Source of the DNA: Flavobacterium defluvii
GTDB taxonomy: Bacteria > Bacteroidota > Bacteroidia > Flavobacteriales > Flavobacteriaceae
Length of the DNA stretch: 64,000 nt
Direction: 5' to 3'
Assembly (NCBI RefSeq): GCF_900129555.1
Contig: NZ_FQWC01000002.1
Location: 62,001-126,000, forward strand
Shown piece by piece: positions 1-8,516 of the stretch (position 1 is the stretch's first letter; each line of letters begins with the position of its first letter). Below the pieces are notes generated by a model that saw only the letters and a program-made list of their open reading frames with translations, made no database searches and was not told the DNA's origin. The translations under genes and the position numbers were made by a program.

Positions 1-48
1 TACCCAATTCCAAGAACCTATTTAATGGGGCTTAACATTAATTTTTAA
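1..48 (+). CDS. SusC-like TonB-dependent receptor, C-terminal end only
   Basis: The first 15 codons in frame 1 read to a TAA at 46-48 and end in an aromatic residue (…LMGLNINF). This is the usual last beta-strand of an outer-membrane barrel. SusD follows 5 nt later, and SusC-SusD order is nearly invariant in Bacteroidota, so this is very probably the tail of the SusC partner that would import oligosaccharides captured by SusD. Everything else of the gene lies left of the window, so its substrate cannot be judged. Confidence 0.8.
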   Translation, partial: YPIPRTYLMGLNINF

Positions 49-53
49 TTTTA

Positions 54-1559
54 ATGAAAATGAAAAAATATTTCTTTACAACCGTTATAACTCTTGCTCT
101 GTTTTCGACCATAAGTATTTCATGTTCGGATGAGTTTGTAGATCCTAAACCAGAATATTCTATAGATTCTGAAAACTATTTTAATTCAAAAGCCGATTAT
201 GATCAGGCCTTAATTGCCGCTTACGATTTGCTTCAGGCATCTTACGTAAATGTTTTATTAGGCGAAATTGCTTCGGATAATACGCTATGCGGAGGAGAAA
301 GTCCAACAGACGTTATTGGTTTCCAGCAAATCGATGATATGATCCATACACCTGTAAACAGTAACTTAAGAGATATCTGGAACTGGATGTTTGCAGGGGT
401 TCAAAGAGCCAATTATATTCTTGAATTTAAGGATAAAACCGATTTTCCTGAAAAGACACAAATTATTGCCGAGGCACGTTTTTTAAGAGCATATTACCAG
501 TTTGAATTAGTAAAATGGTTTGGCGGTATACCAATGAAAGGCGATGCGAGATTTAAAATTGGAGATGAAAAAACAATACCGCGTTCATCAGTTCAGGAGG
601 TTTACGCTTCAATCGAAGCTGATTTAATTTTCGCATCTGCTAATTTAGCTCCAAATGCTTCTCAAAAAGGTCGTGCAACTAAAAGTGCTGCTCAGGCATT
701 ATTAGGAAAAGCATATTTATATCAGGATAAATTTACACAAGCTGCGGCAGCATTTGAATCTGTAATTACTTCAGGAAAATATTCTTTAGTAACAGATTAT
801 AATTCAATCTTTGAAATGGATGGAGAAAATGGACCAGAATCTGTTTTTGAGGTTCAGTACACAGATGTTGAAGGTGCAGGATTTGGATGTTTACAATGTA
901 GTGAAGGTAACGTAGCTGTAGGTTTCATGGGCGTACGTAATTTTTCAGGACCGCTTTTTTCTTCTGGATACAGTTTTAATGTACCAACTCAGGAAGCTGC
1001 AGATGCTTTTGAAGTGGGAGACAGACGTAAAGATGTCGCTATTTTAGACATCGCTGCTTTTGCTGCTGCAAATGCTAATTATGATGGTGGAAAAGGAGTT
1101 AGCTACGGAAAAGGAAATGAAGATACAGGTTTCTTCAACAGAAAATATCTTCCAAGAAAAAGAAGTGCAAATGCTCAGGGAGATTTAAACTTAACAAATC
1201 CAAATAATTACAGATCAATTCGTTATGCAGATGTTCTTTTAATGGCTGCAGAAGCTTATAACAGAGGAGCAATCGATGATGGAAAAGCAAGAACGTATTT
1301 AAATCTTGTTAGACAACGTGCATTTGGAGATAATAACCATAATGTAACAGCTTCTGGAGCTGCTCTTACAGATTTTATCTGGGCAGAAAGAAGAGTAGAA
1401 CTTTTGGGAGAAGGACATCGTTTCTTTGATTTAGTTAGAACAGGAAAAGCTGTTGGAACAATTCCTGGATTTAAAGCAAATAAAAACGAATTATTCCCGC
1501 TTCCAATAGAAGAAATCCAATTCGCAAACGGAAACTGGCAGCAAAATCCTGGATATTAA
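54..1559 (+). CDS. RagB/SusD family outer-membrane nutrient-binding lipoprotein
   Basis: A SusD-type glycan-binding lipoprotein that caps a SusC channel on the cell surface. A signal peptide ends in a lipobox with Cys24, followed by SDEF; acidic residues after the Cys match the flavobacterial surface-lipoprotein export signal. The N-terminal half has the helical TPR-like fold seen as 'EARFLRAYYQFELVKWFGGIP' type sequence around residues 140-165. The C-terminal half has the typical family end 'RRVELLGEGHRFFDLVR' near residue 450 and a final 'NPGY'. At 501 residues it is normal length. It lies 5 nt after SusC and 12 nt before the next lipoprotein, so they are likely one operon. Ligand inferred from the GH16 genes: a beta-1,3-glucan such as laminarin. 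Confidence 0.95.
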   Translation: MKMKKYFFTTVITLALFSTISISCSDEFVDPKPEYSIDSENYFNSKADYDQALIAAYDLLQASYVNVLLGEIASDNTLCGGESPTDVIGFQQIDDMIHTPVNSNLRDIWNWMFAGVQRANYILEFKDKTDFPEKTQIIAEARFLRAYYQFELVKWFGGIPMKGDARFKIGDEKTIPRSSVQEVYASIEADLIFASANLAPNASQKGRATKSAAQALLGKAYLYQDKFTQAAAAFESVITSGKYSLVTDYNSIFEMDGENGPESVFEVQYTDVEGAGFGCLQCSEGNVAVGFMGVRNFSGPLFSSGYSFNVPTQEAADAFEVGDRRKDVAILDIAAFAAANANYDGGKGVSYGKGNEDTGFFNRKYLPRKRSANAQGDLNLTNPNNYRSIRYADVLLMAAEAYNRGAIDDGKARTYLNLVRQRAFGDNNHNVTASGAALTDFIWAERRVELLGEGHRFFDLVRTGKAVGTIPGFKANKNELFPLPIEEIQFANGNWQQNPGY

Positions 1560-1571
1560 AAAAATACTATT

Positions 1572-3179
1572 ATGAAAAAATTACATTATATATTAAGTCT
1601 TGTCGTTTTAACGCTATTTTTTAGCTGTTCCAGCGATGACAGCAATATTGATTTGGATGGTGTTAGCGCACCAGCAAACATATCTGCTCTGACCACGGTA
1701 ACTCAGGATAATTCAGGTAAAGTAACTTTTTTACCTAAAGGAGAAGGAGTAACACAATACAAAATAAACTTTGGAGACGGATCGCCTGAATCTGATTATT
1801 TTTCATCTGGCGGAACCGTTACACACGTTTATAAAGAAGGAACTTACCAAAGCAAAATTATTGCGATGGGAATCAACGGAAAAACTACCGAAGTAACTCA
1901 GGAAGTTGTAGTTTCGTTTAGAGCACCTGAAAATTTAGTAGTTGTAATAACAAACGATTTATCAGTTTCTAAAAAAGTAACGGTAAAAGCAACAGCAGAT
2001 TTTGCTTTGTTTTATGATGTTTATTTTGGAGAAGCAGGAAAACCGGATCCAATTTCGGCTAACAACGGAGAATCAGTTTCATACACATATCAGGAAGCCG
2101 GAGTTTACACAATTCGAGTAGTTTCAAAAAGTGCTGCTATTAAAACAACTGAACACACAGAACAGTTTGAAGCAAAATTAGTATTGAACCCTACAACTTC
2201 TGCACCAACGCCTCCAAACAGAGCAGCAGGAAATGTAATTTCTATTTATGGTTCTAAATACAATAACGTTGCCGGAACAAACTATTTCCCGGATTGGGGA
2301 CAAGCAGGACAAGGAAGCAGCTGGACAGAATTTGATCTTAATGGAGACAAAATGTTGAATTATATTAAATTAAGCTACCAGGGAATTGCTTTGGCAGATA
2401 ATGTAACAATAGACGTTTCTGGAATGGATTATATCCACATGGATGTTTGGACAGCTGATTTACAAAAAATCGAAACTTCATTAATCAGTAAAACAAATGG
2501 TGAAAAACCGGTAACAAGAGATCTTACAGCTAATCAATGGACAAGTATTGATATTCCAATCTCAGCATTTACAAGTCAGGGATTAACAGTAGCCGATATT
2601 TTCCAATTAAAATTTGTTGGAACACCTTGGGCTGGAGGAACTGTATTTATCGATAATATTTATTTCTATAAAGATGTTGAAACATTAAGTACTCCTGCGC
2701 CAACACCAAATGTAGCGGCGGCAAATGTTATTTCATTATTCAGCGATGCTTATTCTAATATTCCAATTCAGACCTGGCGTACAGACTGGTCTGCAGCAAC
2801 ACTGGAAGAAACAGCAGTTGCAGGAAATGCAGTAAAAAAATATTCAGATTTAAATTTCGTAGGTATTGAGCCCGTTACAACAATTGATGCAACAGGAATG
2901 ACACATTTCCATGTAGATGTTTGGTCTTCAGACTTTACAGAATTCAGAGTTAAATTAGTTGATTTTGGAGCAAATGGAGTTTATAATGGAGGTGGTGATG
3001 ATAGAGAGCATGAAATTAAGGTTACAGCTCCTGCACAGGGACAATGGGTAAGTTTGGATATTCCGTTAAGTGATTTTACAGGATTAACAACCAGAGCTCA
3101 TATTGCACAGCTTATTTATTCAGGAAACCCAAGCGGAAGTCATACAATTTACATTGATAACGTTTATTTCCATAAATAA
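1572..3179 (+). CDS. PUL surface lipoprotein with PKD domain and two tandem beta-sandwich modules
   Basis: A lipoprotein signal peptide ends at Cys19, followed by SSDDSN, again an acidic surface-export type start. Residues about 35-115 form a PKD domain ('FGDGSPESDYFSSGGTVTHVYKEGTY'-like, YKINFGDGS core). A second Ig-like segment spans about 118-200. Two homologous modules follow, about 217-370 and 380-535. Both start with AxNVISxxxxxY, contain a [HM][VM]DVW segment and end in IDN[IV]YF. Such modules resemble galactose-binding-like carbohydrate-binding sandwiches, so the protein probably fills the SusE/SusF-type glycan-binding role. It has no catalytic motif. It sits between susD and a GH16 enzyme in the same direction. 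Sugar specificity is inferred only from neighbours. Confidence 0.8.
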   Translation: MKKLHYILSLVVLTLFFSCSSDDSNIDLDGVSAPANISALTTVTQDNSGKVTFLPKGEGVTQYKINFGDGSPESDYFSSGGTVTHVYKEGTYQSKIIAMGINGKTTEVTQEVVVSFRAPENLVVVITNDLSVSKKVTVKATADFALFYDVYFGEAGKPDPISANNGESVSYTYQEAGVYTIRVVSKSAAIKTTEHTEQFEAKLVLNPTTSAPTPPNRAAGNVISIYGSKYNNVAGTNYFPDWGQAGQGSSWTEFDLNGDKMLNYIKLSYQGIALADNVTIDVSGMDYIHMDVWTADLQKIETSLISKTNGEKPVTRDLTANQWTSIDIPISAFTSQGLTVADIFQLKFVGTPWAGGTVFIDNIYFYKDVETLSTPAPTPNVAAANVISLFSDAYSNIPIQTWRTDWSAATLEETAVAGNAVKKYSDLNFVGIEPVTTIDATGMTHFHVDVWSSDFTEFRVKLVDFGANGVYNGGGDDREHEIKVTAPAQGQWVSLDIPLSDFTGLTTRAHIAQLIYSGNPSGSHTIYIDNVYFHK

Positions 3180-3236
3180 GAGCAAATCTTATTCAACGAA
3201 ATTAAAATGAGTTTACATTTTATAAAAAATAACAAA

Positions 3237-4895
3237 ATGAAAAAATATAATAAATACTTCGTATTACTTTTTGCTCTGCTGTTAGCAATAAGTTGTCAAA
3301 AAGACGATTTCTCTTTTGGCGATTTAACGGCTCCTTCCAATATTCAGGTTACAGCTGAGATTGTAGGGAAAACTGCCGATGATCCAAACGGAGACGGATC
3401 CGGAACAGTAAAATTTACTTCAAAAGCAGATGGAGCTGTTTCCTTCAAATATGTTTTTAGCGATGGAACTTCTGAGACTTCACCAAGCGGAATCTTTACA
3501 AAACGTTTTACAAAAACGGGAGTGAATACCTATACAGTTACGGTAATAGCAAACGGTAAAGGTGGTGTAGCATCAAACACAACAATTGATGTTACAGTAT
3601 TAAGTAACTTTAGCGATGACGAAGCGGTTCAGTTCTTAACTGGCGGAACATCCAAAAAATGGTATTGGTCAGCTTCAGAAGCAGGACACTTAGGTGTTGG
3701 TCAAAACGATGGCGATGCAACTAAAAACTATTACGGAAACTACTATCAGGCTGGACCTTTTGAAAAAGCAGGTTCTCCAACAAGCAGCTGTTTATACGAA
3801 AACGTATTAACGTTCTCTTTAGTAGACGGACAATTGAAATTCGAACTAGATAATGGTGGAGCAACATTCTTCAATGCAGCTTTTGCAAGCGTAGGAGGAG
3901 GAAGCGGGCCAGACGATGCTTGTTTATCATATAATACAGGCGGAGTTAAAAACGTTTCGTTAAGTCCATCAGAATCTGTTGTGACTAAAAACCCTAACCA
4001 CGCAACACAAACAAGAGGAACAATGCTAAACTTCTCTGATGGCGGCTTTATGGGTTACTACATTGGTCAAAGTTCTTATGAAATCTTATCAATCACAGCA
4101 AACAGAATGGTTGTAAGAGCTGTAATGGGAGGAAACTCTGCATTAGCTTGGTATCACATCTTTACGACTACACCTCCTAATCAAAATCCAACAACAGATT
4201 ATACAAATCTGGTTTGGTCAGATGAATTTAATACAGACGGAGCACCAGACGCTGCAAAATGGAATTATGATTTAGGAAGAGGCGATAATGGCTGGGGAAA
4301 TAATGAAAAGCAAAATTATACCAACTCAGCATCAAACATTAAAGTTGAAGGCGGTAACTTAGTAATTACAGCTAAAAAAGAAGCTTCAGGAGGAGCTGAT
4401 TATTCATCGGCAAGATTAAAATCAGATGCAAAATTTGCTTTTACTTACGGAAAAGTTGAGGTTCGTGCCAAACTTCCTTCAGGTGCCGGAACATGGCCGG
4501 CAATCTGGATGCTTGGACAAAATTACGCTTCTAAACCTTGGCCGGCTTGTGGTGAAATAGATATTATGGAACACGTAGGAAATAACCAAAACGTAATCCT
4601 TAGTACGCTGCATTACCCTGGACATTCAGGCGGAAATGGTAACACAGCATCAAAAACATATGCCAATGTTTCAACAGAATTTCATGTTTATAAATTAATA
4701 TGGAGCCCTACATCGGTAAAAACGTATGTAGATGATGATTTACTTCATTCTGTAGCAAATGATGGTTCTTTACCTTTTAACAGCGACTTTTTCCTGATTT
4801 TAAATGTTGCTATGGGAGGTAATCTGGGCGGTAATATTGATAGTGCTTTCACTCAGTCTTCAATGCAGATTGATTACGTTAGAATCTATCAATAG
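3237..4895 (+). CDS. Surface GH16 beta-glucanase (laminarinase-type) with N-terminal PKD domain
   Basis: A glycoside hydrolase family 16 endo-beta-glucanase. The ATG at 3237 is chosen because it gives a clean lipoprotein signal (MKKYNKYFVLL…SCQKDD), while the ATG at 3207 adds ten residues before it. Numbered from 3237, a PKD domain spans about 30-122, an unassigned domain about 125-310, and the GH16 catalytic domain about 325-552. The retaining-enzyme motif ExDxxE is intact as GEIDIMEH with E440, D442 and E445. CQKDD fits surface export. There is no T9SS C-terminal sorting domain. In the PUL it would cut beta-1,3 (or mixed beta-1,3/1,4) glucan outside the cell before SusCD uptake. Exact linkage cannot be told from the motif. 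Confidence 0.92.
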   Translation: MKKYNKYFVLLFALLLAISCQKDDFSFGDLTAPSNIQVTAEIVGKTADDPNGDGSGTVKFTSKADGAVSFKYVFSDGTSETSPSGIFTKRFTKTGVNTYTVTVIANGKGGVASNTTIDVTVLSNFSDDEAVQFLTGGTSKKWYWSASEAGHLGVGQNDGDATKNYYGNYYQAGPFEKAGSPTSSCLYENVLTFSLVDGQLKFELDNGGATFFNAAFASVGGGSGPDDACLSYNTGGVKNVSLSPSESVVTKNPNHATQTRGTMLNFSDGGFMGYYIGQSSYEILSITANRMVVRAVMGGNSALAWYHIFTTTPPNQNPTTDYTNLVWSDEFNTDGAPDAAKWNYDLGRGDNGWGNNEKQNYTNSASNIKVEGGNLVITAKKEASGGADYSSARLKSDAKFAFTYGKVEVRAKLPSGAGTWPAIWMLGQNYASKPWPACGEIDIMEHVGNNQNVILSTLHYPGHSGGNGNTASKTYANVSTEFHVYKLIWSPTSVKTYVDDDLLHSVANDGSLPFNSDFFLILNVAMGGNLGGNIDSAFTQSSMQIDYVRIYQ

Positions 4896-4923
4896 AATAG
4901 GAGTTAATTAATTAGTAATTTTG

Positions 4924-4950
4924 AGAAGGTCAGTTTCGGCTGGCCTTCTT
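4924..4950 (+). terminator. Hairpin after the first GH16 gene
   Basis: Stem AGAAGGTCAG (4924-4933) pairs with CTGGCCTTCTT (4940-4950) around a TTTCGG loop, with one G-U pair; the downstream arm ends in TT and an AT-rich stretch follows. Because another GH16 starts 15 nt later, it may attenuate rather than fully end transcription. Confidence 0.6.
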
Positions 4951-4965
4951 ATTTAAAATAATGTC

Positions 4966-5724
4966 ATGAAAAAAATAATTTTACTATTGTTTATCTGCAG
5001 TTTTTCGTATGCGCAGGAAACAAAAAGAAAATTGGTCTGGGAAGAAAATTTTAATAAAAAAAGTATAAACGAAAAAGCCTGGAATTTTGAAATTGGTGAC
5101 GGATGTCCAAATCTTTGCGGTTACGGTAATAATGAAAGACAGATTTACACCAAAACCAATCACGAAATTAAAGACGGAAATTTAATTATAGAAGCCCGAA
5201 AAGAAGGGACTAAATACACTTCGACTAAAATTACCACAAAAGGTAAAAAGGAATTTAAATACGGACGAATAGAAGCAAGGGCAAAACTTCCAATTGGTCA
5301 CGGTTTGTGGCCGGCATTCTGGATGCTGGGAGCAAATATTGATGAAGTAAAATGGCCAAAAACAGGAGAAATCGATATTTTAGAATATATAGGAAGAGAT
5401 CCTCATATGGTTTATACAACATTGCATACACAAGACAGCCACGGAAATACCATCAATACCAAAAGAACAGAATTTCCAAATATTGAAGAAGATTATCACG
5501 TATATGCAATCGAATGGAACAAAGATAAAATTGATTTTTTTGTCGATCAGACATTAGTTTATACCTTCAATCCAGAAGTTAAAAACGAAGATACATGGCC
5601 TTTTGACAAACCTTTTTATATCATAGTAAATTTAGCAATTGGAGGTAATTTTGGTGGTCCGGATGTAGATGATTCGGTTTTACCGCAAAAATATTACGTC
5701 GATTATGTAAGAGTTTACCAATAA
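4966..5724 (+). CDS. Secreted or periplasmic GH16 beta-glucanase
   Basis: A compact 252-residue GH16 enzyme: a signal peptidase I type signal (MKKIILLLFICSFSYAQ) followed directly by the catalytic domain. The active-site motif GEIDILEY carries E135, D137 and E140, the nucleophile/assisting/acid-base trio of the family. It has no lipobox, so it is expected in the periplasm or medium, in contrast to the lipoprotein GH16 upstream. It would act on shorter oligosaccharides after import or on free polymer. It is the last gene of the PUL. A CPNLCGYGNNE stretch around residues 47-57 adds two cysteines, which may form a disulfide. Confidence 0.93.
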   Translation: MKKIILLLFICSFSYAQETKRKLVWEENFNKKSINEKAWNFEIGDGCPNLCGYGNNERQIYTKTNHEIKDGNLIIEARKEGTKYTSTKITTKGKKEFKYGRIEARAKLPIGHGLWPAFWMLGANIDEVKWPKTGEIDILEYIGRDPHMVYTTLHTQDSHGNTINTKRTEFPNIEEDYHVYAIEWNKDKIDFFVDQTLVYTFNPEVKNEDTWPFDKPFYIIVNLAIGGNFGGPDVDDSVLPQKYYVDYVRVYQ

Positions 5725-5754
5725 AATAAATGTTTGAGTTTTTGTAGTTTGAAC

Positions 5755-5806
5755 AGGTTGTAAATAGCTTAAATATTTAATTATAAGTTATTTACAACTG
5801 TTTTTA
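5755..5806 (+). terminator. Probable terminator at the end of the PUL
   Basis: An imperfect inverted repeat of about 14 nt: GGTTGTAAATAGCTTA (from 5756) pairs with TAAGTTATTTACAACTG (to 5800), followed by TTTTTAAAAG. The rest of the 314-nt gap before the sigma gene is AT-rich and holds only the promoter listed next; I see no gene. Confidence 0.55.
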
Positions 5807-5904
5807 AAAGCTTTAAAAAACTTTGTTTTTTTAACTTTTTTTGTCAAAAAATAGCTTTAGAAGAAAAAAGTTAACGTAAGAATGTTAATTATTATTGTTT
5901 TTGT

Positions 5905-5936
5905 TTGCTTTTTAAAATAAATATTTGTTAAATTTG
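5905..5936 (+). promoter_or_regulatory. Bacteroidota-type promoter for the sigma factor gene
   Basis: A TTG at 5905-5907 and TAAATTTG at 5929-5936 are separated by 21 nt. This fits the Bacteroidota housekeeping promoter pattern (TTG, about 19 nt, TAnnTTTG). It predicts a leader of roughly 95 nt before the ATG at 6039. Confidence 0.6.
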
Positions 5937-6038
5937 GTCAGACAATATTAACATAACTCAAAAAAGATTACGCCTATTAAATAAAACTACTTTTTAGAAA
6001 AATTACTCCAAATTATTAAAACTAAAAAAAGTAGTATT

Positions 6039-6623
6039 ATGGCTGATCTGCATATTCCAGACGCTCTATTAGTAAAAAATTATGTTGAAGGTAATGAAAA
6101 TGCCCTTGCAACATTAATTAAAAGGCACGAATCTAAGATATACGGATTTATATATTCTAAGATTGCTGATAGAGATATTTCAAATGATATTTTTCAAGAC
6201 ACATTTATTAAAGTTATTAAAACTTTAAAAAGCAATTCCTATAACGAAGAGGGGAAATTTCTTCCTTGGGTTATGCGTATTTCACATAATTTAATTGTGG
6301 ATCACTTTCGCAAAACCAAAAAAATGCCAATGTATAGAGAAACCGAAGAATTTTCGATCTTTTCAATTATGTCTGATGATTCATTAAATATTGAAGGCAG
6401 AATGATCGTAGATCAGGTTGAGGTTGACCTAAAAAGATTAATCGAAGAACTTCCCGAAGATCAAAAAGAAGTTTTGGTAATGAGAATGTACCAAGACATG
6501 AGTTTTAAAGAAATATCAGAATTAACGGATGTAAGTATTAATACTGCACTGGGAAGAATGCGCTATGCGTTAATGAATTTGAGAAAAATTATAGATAAAC
6601 ATCAAATTATTTTAACCAACTAA
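6039..6623 (+). CDS. Sigma-70 family RNA polymerase sigma factor (ECF-like)
   Basis: A 194-residue two-domain sigma factor. Region 2 lies at about residues 10-95 and includes 'DIFQDTFIKVIKTL' and 'FLPWVMRISHNLIVDHFRK'. Region 4 lies at about 130-185 with a helix-turn-helix ('MSFKEISELTDVSINTALGRMRYAL'-type sequence). No region 1.1 or 3 is seen, which places it with ECF-like or group 4 sigmas. No anti-sigma factor is encoded next to it; instead a 47-residue ORF follows 50 nt downstream. This makes it unlike the FecI/FecR pairs common in Bacteroidota. Target genes cannot be inferred from the window. Confidence 0.93.
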   Translation: MADLHIPDALLVKNYVEGNENALATLIKRHESKIYGFIYSKIADRDISNDIFQDTFIKVIKTLKSNSYNEEGKFLPWVMRISHNLIVDHFRKTKKMPMYRETEEFSIFSIMSDDSLNIEGRMIVDQVEVDLKRLIEELPEDQKEVLVMRMYQDMSFKEISELTDVSINTALGRMRYALMNLRKIIDKHQIILTN

Positions 6624-6673
6624 TACTATTTTGACAATTAGCCCGTTATACTACTATAAAACATTTACACAGT

Positions 6674-6817
6674 ATGGCGAAAATTTACTCAAAAAAAGCA
6701 TTAGCTTCTAAAGATTTAAAACCTAAAAAAGAAGTTGTTTCTTTTTTACTAAGTTATTCACAAGCTCTTAAAGTTGTGAAAATTGAAGATAAAAGTTTTG
6801 AGATTATAGCTAATTAA
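6674..6817 (+). CDS. Small hypothetical protein (47 aa) following the sigma factor gene
   Basis: An uninterrupted ATG-to-TAA ORF of 47 codons, MAKIYSKKALASKDLKPKKE… ending …KSFEIIAN. It is lysine-rich at the N-terminus, with a hydrophobic/charged alternation after it and no signal peptide or membrane segment. It sits 50 nt after the sigma factor and before a clear terminator, so it is probably co-transcribed. Its length and codon use look protein-like. I do not recognise a family. An interaction with the sigma factor is only a guess from position. Confidence 0.55.
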   Translation: MAKIYSKKALASKDLKPKKEVVSFLLSYSQALKVVKIEDKSFEIIAN

Positions 6818-6883
6818 ACAGCCCGCTGCTTTGGTCGGATGTTTATTTCGAAAGAAAAACCAAATGGTCGTTTTGGTTGAAAG

Positions 6884-6922
6884 CTCACTATTTGTATGCA
6901 GATATAAGTAGTGAGTTTTTTT
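6884..6922 (+). terminator. Rho-independent terminator after the 47-aa ORF
   Basis: CTCACTA (6884-6890) pairs perfectly with TAGTGAG (6909-6915) and is followed by seven T residues. Just upstream, 6858-6878 holds a second small inverted repeat (AACCAAA / TTTTGGTT), so the 3' end of this transcript is structured. Confidence 0.7.
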
Positions 6923-7409
6923 ATGTCTTTAAATTTTTAAAATATAAAAATCCTTTATTTTTTCATTTCACTATCTGAACATAATTTTTTTACTTCAAAT
7001 TAATACAAATTTATATTTGAGTAAAGTGATGTTTTTGTTAAAATTCAATATTTTTATTAAAAACATTTCTTTATTCGATAATTAATTTTATTTTAGTTAA
7101 AAAATAATTACTAATTTATTAAAATGGAAGAATTTTTCGTATTAAAATATTTAAATCAAAGAAAATTGTATAATAATCAAAAAATAATGTTCCACTTATA
7201 ACCAGAAATTTATGAAGAAAAACTACACTGCATTATTTCGTTTTGTTTGTATTGTTTCTTAGTGTTCTTCTAAGAACCTGAAATGAATTTAGAGAGTTAT
7301 GGCAATTTTTCTCTAGTTTATTTTCATTATGCAAATTGAAAATCTCAATTCAATTTGTACCATTCCAAAAACCAAAAAATCTATTTTAACAATCAAACCT
7401 AACCGAAAT
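6923..7409. other. Long AT-rich intergenic region, no confident gene
   Basis: About 490 nt between the sigma-factor unit and the TPR gene. It holds a 25-codon ORF from 7124 without support. It also holds a 16-codon ORF at 7212-7262 that starts like a secretion signal (MKKNYTALFRFVCIVS) and stops directly before a small hairpin GTTCTTCTAAGAAC (7264-7277). I found no terminator, tRNA or known riboswitch. Confidence 0.4.
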
Positions 7410-8474
7410 ATGAAAAAGAACCTAAAGATGTTATTATTTCTATTATTGATAAATGTAGCAGCATTTGCCCAGAAAGATCAAATAAAAGAAGCACAGTCTT
7501 TATATGATAAGGGAAAAGCTGAGGAAGCATTAGCAGTATTGAAAAAAACAGAGTATTTAATTGTAAATGCTTCAGATACAGATAAATCGGATTTCTTTTA
7601 TTTAAAAGGAAATGTATGCAAAGATTTGGCAGCCAAGAATATAGATGCAGTAAATAACTTTGCGCAGGCATCGAGTGCGTTTCAGGATATTCTTTTATAC
7701 GAAAACGATTCCCGAAATTACAAATATGCATTTAAAGCAAATTTAGCTTTAAAAGGCATGAAGTCTACACTTGTAGATGGCGCTTTTAAGGATTATAAAG
7801 CCGGGAATTACAAAGAAAGTGCTGCTAAAAGTTATGAAGTATATTTAATTGACAAAAAAGATACGCTTAATCTTCTTAACGCTGCCGGAGCATCTTTGAC
7901 AGGAAAAGATTATATCTCTGCTATTAAATATTATGAAGAGCTTAGAAAAATAAACTACACCGGAAAAGGAACAATTTACTACGCAACAAACAAAAAAACT
8001 AAAGAAGAAGAAGCTTTTATATCAGTAAGTGCCAGAGAGTCAAATATTCAGGCTGGGCTTTATGAAAAACCAAGAAACGTAAACCCGCCTTCTAAAAGAG
8101 AAGAAGTTTTGGTTTCTTTAGCATATTCTTATCTTGAAAGAAATGACTACGCAAATGCAGCAAAATACTACGAAAGTGATTTGCAGCTAAATCCAAAATG
8201 TATGGACTGCTACATTAACCTCACTTACGTAAAAATGCAGCTCAAAAAAGAGTTGGTCAACCAAATGGACCAGCTTGGAAATACTCCTAAAGAACAAAAA
8301 GAGTATGAAAAATTAAACGCTCAAAAAGATGAAATAGTCAGAAGCGCAATTCCTTATCTGCAAAAAGCTTTGACAATCGAACCTAAAAACGAAGATGTTA
8401 TAAAGTCTCTTTTAGGAGTATATAGGGCACTCGATATGACAAACGAATATAATGCCTTGAAAAACAGTAGATAA
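7410..8474 (+). CDS. Secreted tetratricopeptide-repeat protein
   Basis: The start at 7410 is chosen because it opens a signal peptide (MKKNLKMLLFLLLINVAAFAQ); the in-frame ATG at 7329 would bury this signal behind 27 residues. The mature protein of about 335 residues is helical and lysine-rich. TPR-like units include 'IKEAQSLYDKGKAEEALAVL' just after the signal, a middle pair, and 'LAYSYLERNDYANAAKYYESDLQLNP' followed by a unit near the C-terminus. The family usually acts as a periplasmic or envelope protein-protein scaffold. No enzymatic motif is present. It is a single gene, facing nth tail to tail. Confidence 0.85.
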   Translation: MKKNLKMLLFLLLINVAAFAQKDQIKEAQSLYDKGKAEEALAVLKKTEYLIVNASDTDKSDFFYLKGNVCKDLAAKNIDAVNNFAQASSAFQDILLYENDSRNYKYAFKANLALKGMKSTLVDGAFKDYKAGNYKESAAKSYEVYLIDKKDTLNLLNAAGASLTGKDYISAIKYYEELRKINYTGKGTIYYATNKKTKEEEAFISVSARESNIQAGLYEKPRNVNPPSKREEVLVSLAYSYLERNDYANAAKYYESDLQLNPKCMDCYINLTYVKMQLKKELVNQMDQLGNTPKEQKEYEKLNAQKDEIVRSAIPYLQKALTIEPKNEDVIKSLLGVYRALDMTNEYNALKNSR

Positions 8475-8481
8475 AAAAATA

Positions 8482-8516
8482 AAGAAGCTGCTAAACTTTC
8501 TTTTTAGCAGCTTCTT
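8482..8516. terminator. Bidirectional terminator shared by the TPR gene and nth, overlapping the nth coding end
   Basis: AAGAAGCTGCTAAA (8482-8495) pairs perfectly with TTTAGCAGCTTCTT (8503-8516), a 14-bp stem. A-runs lie on the left and T-rich sequence inside, so it can work in both directions. The right arm is part of the nth reading frame and encodes its C-terminal EAAK residues. Confidence 0.75.

Noticed and set aside
3207..3236. Longer start of the surface GH16 protein
   Set aside because: Adds ten residues in front of a clear lipoprotein signal; ATG 3237 fits better.
3237..5724. T9SS C-terminal sorting domain on the GH16 proteins
   Set aside because: Both proteins end in the catalytic domain (DYVRIYQ / DYVRVYQ); no extra C-terminal domain exists.
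7124..7201. 25-codon ORF MEEFFVLKYLNQRKLYNNQK…
   Set aside because: Asn/Lys-rich as expected from AT-rich noncoding DNA; no promoter or coupling.
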